Shown one piece after another: positions 24,470-25,595 of a stretch of DNA of 25,595 nucleotides; positions within the stretch are counted from its first letter, which is position 1; every line of letters begins with the position of its first letter. The stretch comes from Flavobacteriaceae bacterium (GTDB lineage: Bacteria; Bacteroidota; Bacteroidia; Flavobacteriales; Flavobacteriaceae), in assembly GCA_002703065.1 (NCBI GenBank), contig PAEO01000015.1, positions 72,696 to 98,290 of the forward strand, given 5' to 3'. The notes under the pieces are model-generated. The model was not told the DNA's origin. It saw only the letters and a program-made list of their open reading frames with translations, and searched no databases. The position numbers and the translations under genes are program-made.

Positions 24470-24997
24470 ATGAAAAATTACTTATTACTATTATTAATTG
24501 CAGTTTTTACTTTTTCCTGTGAAACTGCCGCACCTGAATGTAATGACAATCCAGCTGCTGGTTATTTAGCTACACCTGATGGCAAGACAGATGCTAGAGA
24601 TGCTAATCCTGCAAATTTAGATTTATGGGATAAATATATTCAAGCACACAATGACCAAGATCTTGACTTAATAAGAGAGATGAACGCTGACTCTACCCAA
24701 CAATTTGGTGCTTTTAGAATTCTTGATGCTAGAGGAGGAGTTGTTGACGGCATAGATGCTCATATTGAAAGATTATCTGGATGGTTTGCTGCTGAAAATC
24801 CAAAATGGGATACTTTCTTCTCTTACACAATGAAAGTTGATGGTCAACCTGGTGAGTGGGTTATTTCAGGACATGTGTTAAAAAGAAATGTTGATGGAAC
24901 TGAGGTGTCTTCATATGATGTTCTTGATGTTTACATTGAGGATGGAAAAATTGGTGCCTTCTGGGTATATTCCAGAGCTGAAGTTCCACAAGAATAA
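24470..24997 (+). CDS. NTF2/SnoaL-like lipoprotein, copy 1 of tandem pair
   Basis: A 175-aa lipoprotein. The signal peptide ends in the lipobox TFSC (Cys17). After a Pro-rich tether comes GYLATPDGKTDARDANPANL, which recurs almost unchanged in the next gene. An NTF2-like domain follows: helix LWDKYIQAHNDQDLDLIREMN, a segment ending in IDAHIERLSGWFAAENPKWD, then strands FFSYTMKV, EWVISGHVLKRNV and DVLDVYIEDGKIGAFWVYSR with the 'DGKI' turn common in SnoaL-like proteins. It follows the TonB receptor, after a hairpin. Its likely place is the outer membrane, as a binding or accessory protein for the receptor's cargo. This is inferred from gene order; catalytic residues are not apparent. Confidence 0.78.
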   Translation: MKNYLLLLLIAVFTFSCETAAPECNDNPAAGYLATPDGKTDARDANPANLDLWDKYIQAHNDQDLDLIREMNADSTQQFGAFRILDARGGVVDGIDAHIERLSGWFAAENPKWDTFFSYTMKVDGQPGEWVISGHVLKRNVDGTEVSSYDVLDVYIEDGKIGAFWVYSRAEVPQE

Positions 24998-25025
24998 ATA
25001 TTATATAACTTTAAAAATAATAACT

Positions 25026-25526
25026 ATGAAAAATCATTTAATAATATTATTAATTGCAGTTTTTACATTTTCCTGTGAAACTGCTCCAAAAGAAGTCGAA
25101 TTAGGTCCTCCACCTGGTTATTTAGCCACTGCAGATGGAAAAATTGATGCAAGAGATGCTAATCCAGCTAATCTTGGAATTTGGGAAAAATACATTGATG
25201 CGCACAATAATAGAGATTATGAAACTATTGCATCAATGAATCATGACTCTATAGTCCTAAACCTAGCAGATGGAACTGATGTCATTGGAAATGATAATCA
25301 TATTCAGACTCTAAAAGCTTACATGGATGCCTCAAATCCAAAATGGGATATATTCTTTTCTTATACTATGAATGTTGAAGGTCAAAATGGTGATTGGGTC
25401 ATTGCTGGACATAATGTCACTGAAACTGTTGATGGAGAGGAGTCTAATCCTTGGATTATTGCTGATGCTTTTATAGTAGATGGGAAAATTAGAAGAATTA
25501 TTGGTTACAGAAAAGATAACAAATAA
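25026..25526 (+). CDS. NTF2/SnoaL-like lipoprotein, copy 2 of tandem pair
   Basis: A 166-aa lipoprotein with lipobox TFSC (Cys17), a close paralogue of the preceding gene. The LIAVFTFSCETA signal region, GYLAT.DGK.DARDANPANL, NPKWD.FFSYTM and the DGKI turn are shared. Divergence is greatest in the middle (residues about 62-90), the part expected to line the NTF2 pocket. I start at the ATG at 25026, because the longer open frame from 24888 lies inside the upstream gene and would put the lipoprotein signal peptide in the middle of the chain. The two genes are 28 bp apart without a terminator between them. A strong terminator follows, so this is the end of the unit. Confidence 0.8.
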   Translation: MKNHLIILLIAVFTFSCETAPKEVELGPPPGYLATADGKIDARDANPANLGIWEKYIDAHNNRDYETIASMNHDSIVLNLADGTDVIGNDNHIQTLKAYMDASNPKWDIFFSYTMNVEGQNGDWVIAGHNVTETVDGEESNPWIIADAFIVDGKIRRIIGYRKDNK

Positions 25527-25545
25527 TTTTAGTCTTAATTAAATT

Positions 25546-25576
25546 AAAAGAGGAGTTTGTTCTCCTCTTTTTTTTT
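25546..25576 (+). terminator. Rho-independent terminator after lipoprotein pair
   Basis: AAAAGAGGAG (25546-25555) pairs perfectly with CTCCTCTTTT (25562-25571) around a TTTGTT loop, then a T-run. The last 20 bases of the window are T-rich and too short to interpret. Confidence 0.9.
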
Positions 25577-25595
25577 AATTTTTTTTTATGAATAG

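Noticed and set aside
24888..25025. N-terminal extension of the second NTF2-like lipoprotein
   Set aside because: It lies in another frame inside the preceding gene, and the lipoprotein signal peptide begins at the ATG at 25026.
21866..25526. SusC/SusD glycan utilisation locus
   Set aside because: The receptor lacks the N-terminal carboxypeptidase-like domain of SusC proteins, no SusD homologue or glycoside hydrolase is present, and the lipoproteins are small NTF2-like proteins.
25588..25595. ATG near the window end as start of another gene
   Set aside because: Only eight bases remain, so nothing can be supported.
1..25595. CRISPR array, tRNA/rRNA genes, insertion sequence or integrase
   Set aside because: Reading through the gaps, the largest being 258 bp, I saw no direct-repeat array, no RNA gene and no transposase-like protein.

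Overview
The window is AT-rich DNA that looks like a marine flavobacterium or a close relative in Bacteroidota. Signs are signal peptides ending in the Flavobacteria-type S/A-Q, lipoprotein signal peptides, two TonB-dependent receptors, a fused ResB-ResC (CcsBA) protein, no obvious Shine-Dalgarno sites, and -7 boxes of the Bacteroidota form TAnnTTTG. The species cannot be named from sequence alone. Coding density is high. The longest stretch without a gene is 13749-14006 (258 bp), which holds a terminator and a promoter. I saw no tRNA, rRNA, CRISPR array, insertion sequence or integrase.

Left part (1-6220): an iron-uptake divergon. A FecA-like outer-membrane receptor and a partial DCC-family thiol-disulfide protein read leftward. 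A ferric-iron ABC importer (lipoprotein, fused permease, ATPase; FbpABC/FutABC type) reads rightward. The 120-bp region between the two transcription units carries two 19-bp palindromes that look like operators of a metal-responsive repressor. Together the genes would carry ferric chelates over the outer membrane and iron over the inner membrane.

Middle-left part (6221-13748): a housekeeping run. It holds guaB (IMP dehydrogenase), a SurA-N-like lipoprotein without a PPIase domain, a SurA-type chaperone with two parvulin domains, and a 1059-aa CcsBA cytochrome c haem lyase. From guaB to ccsBA the genes abut or overlap, with coupled TTG/GTG starts. A secreted 205-aa protein that seems leaderless follows, and a strong terminator closes the block.

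Middle-right part (13925-16274): a small transcription unit of three exported proteins: a two-repeat alpha+beta protein, a SnoaL/NTF2-like lipoprotein, and a secreted protein with two NTF2-like domains. It ends in a terminator whose T-tract runs into the stop codon of the convergent operon.

Right part (16273-25595): a tight leftward operon encodes an acyl-CoA carboxylase beta subunit, a crotonase-family protein lacking one catalytic Glu, a shortened CurA/PTGR-type MDR protein that seems to lack its NADP-binding domain, and a nitronate monooxygenase-family flavoprotein. Divergent from it are a long-chain acyl-CoA synthetase, a TonB-dependent receptor with unusual hydrophobic Ala/Leu/Met-rich segments, and two tandemly duplicated NTF2-like lipoproteins. 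I infer, without proof, that 14-25.5 kb encodes capture at the cell surface, CoA activation and breakdown of a hydrophobic small acid or isoprenoid-like compound. The NTF2-like exported proteins would act as binding or processing partners.
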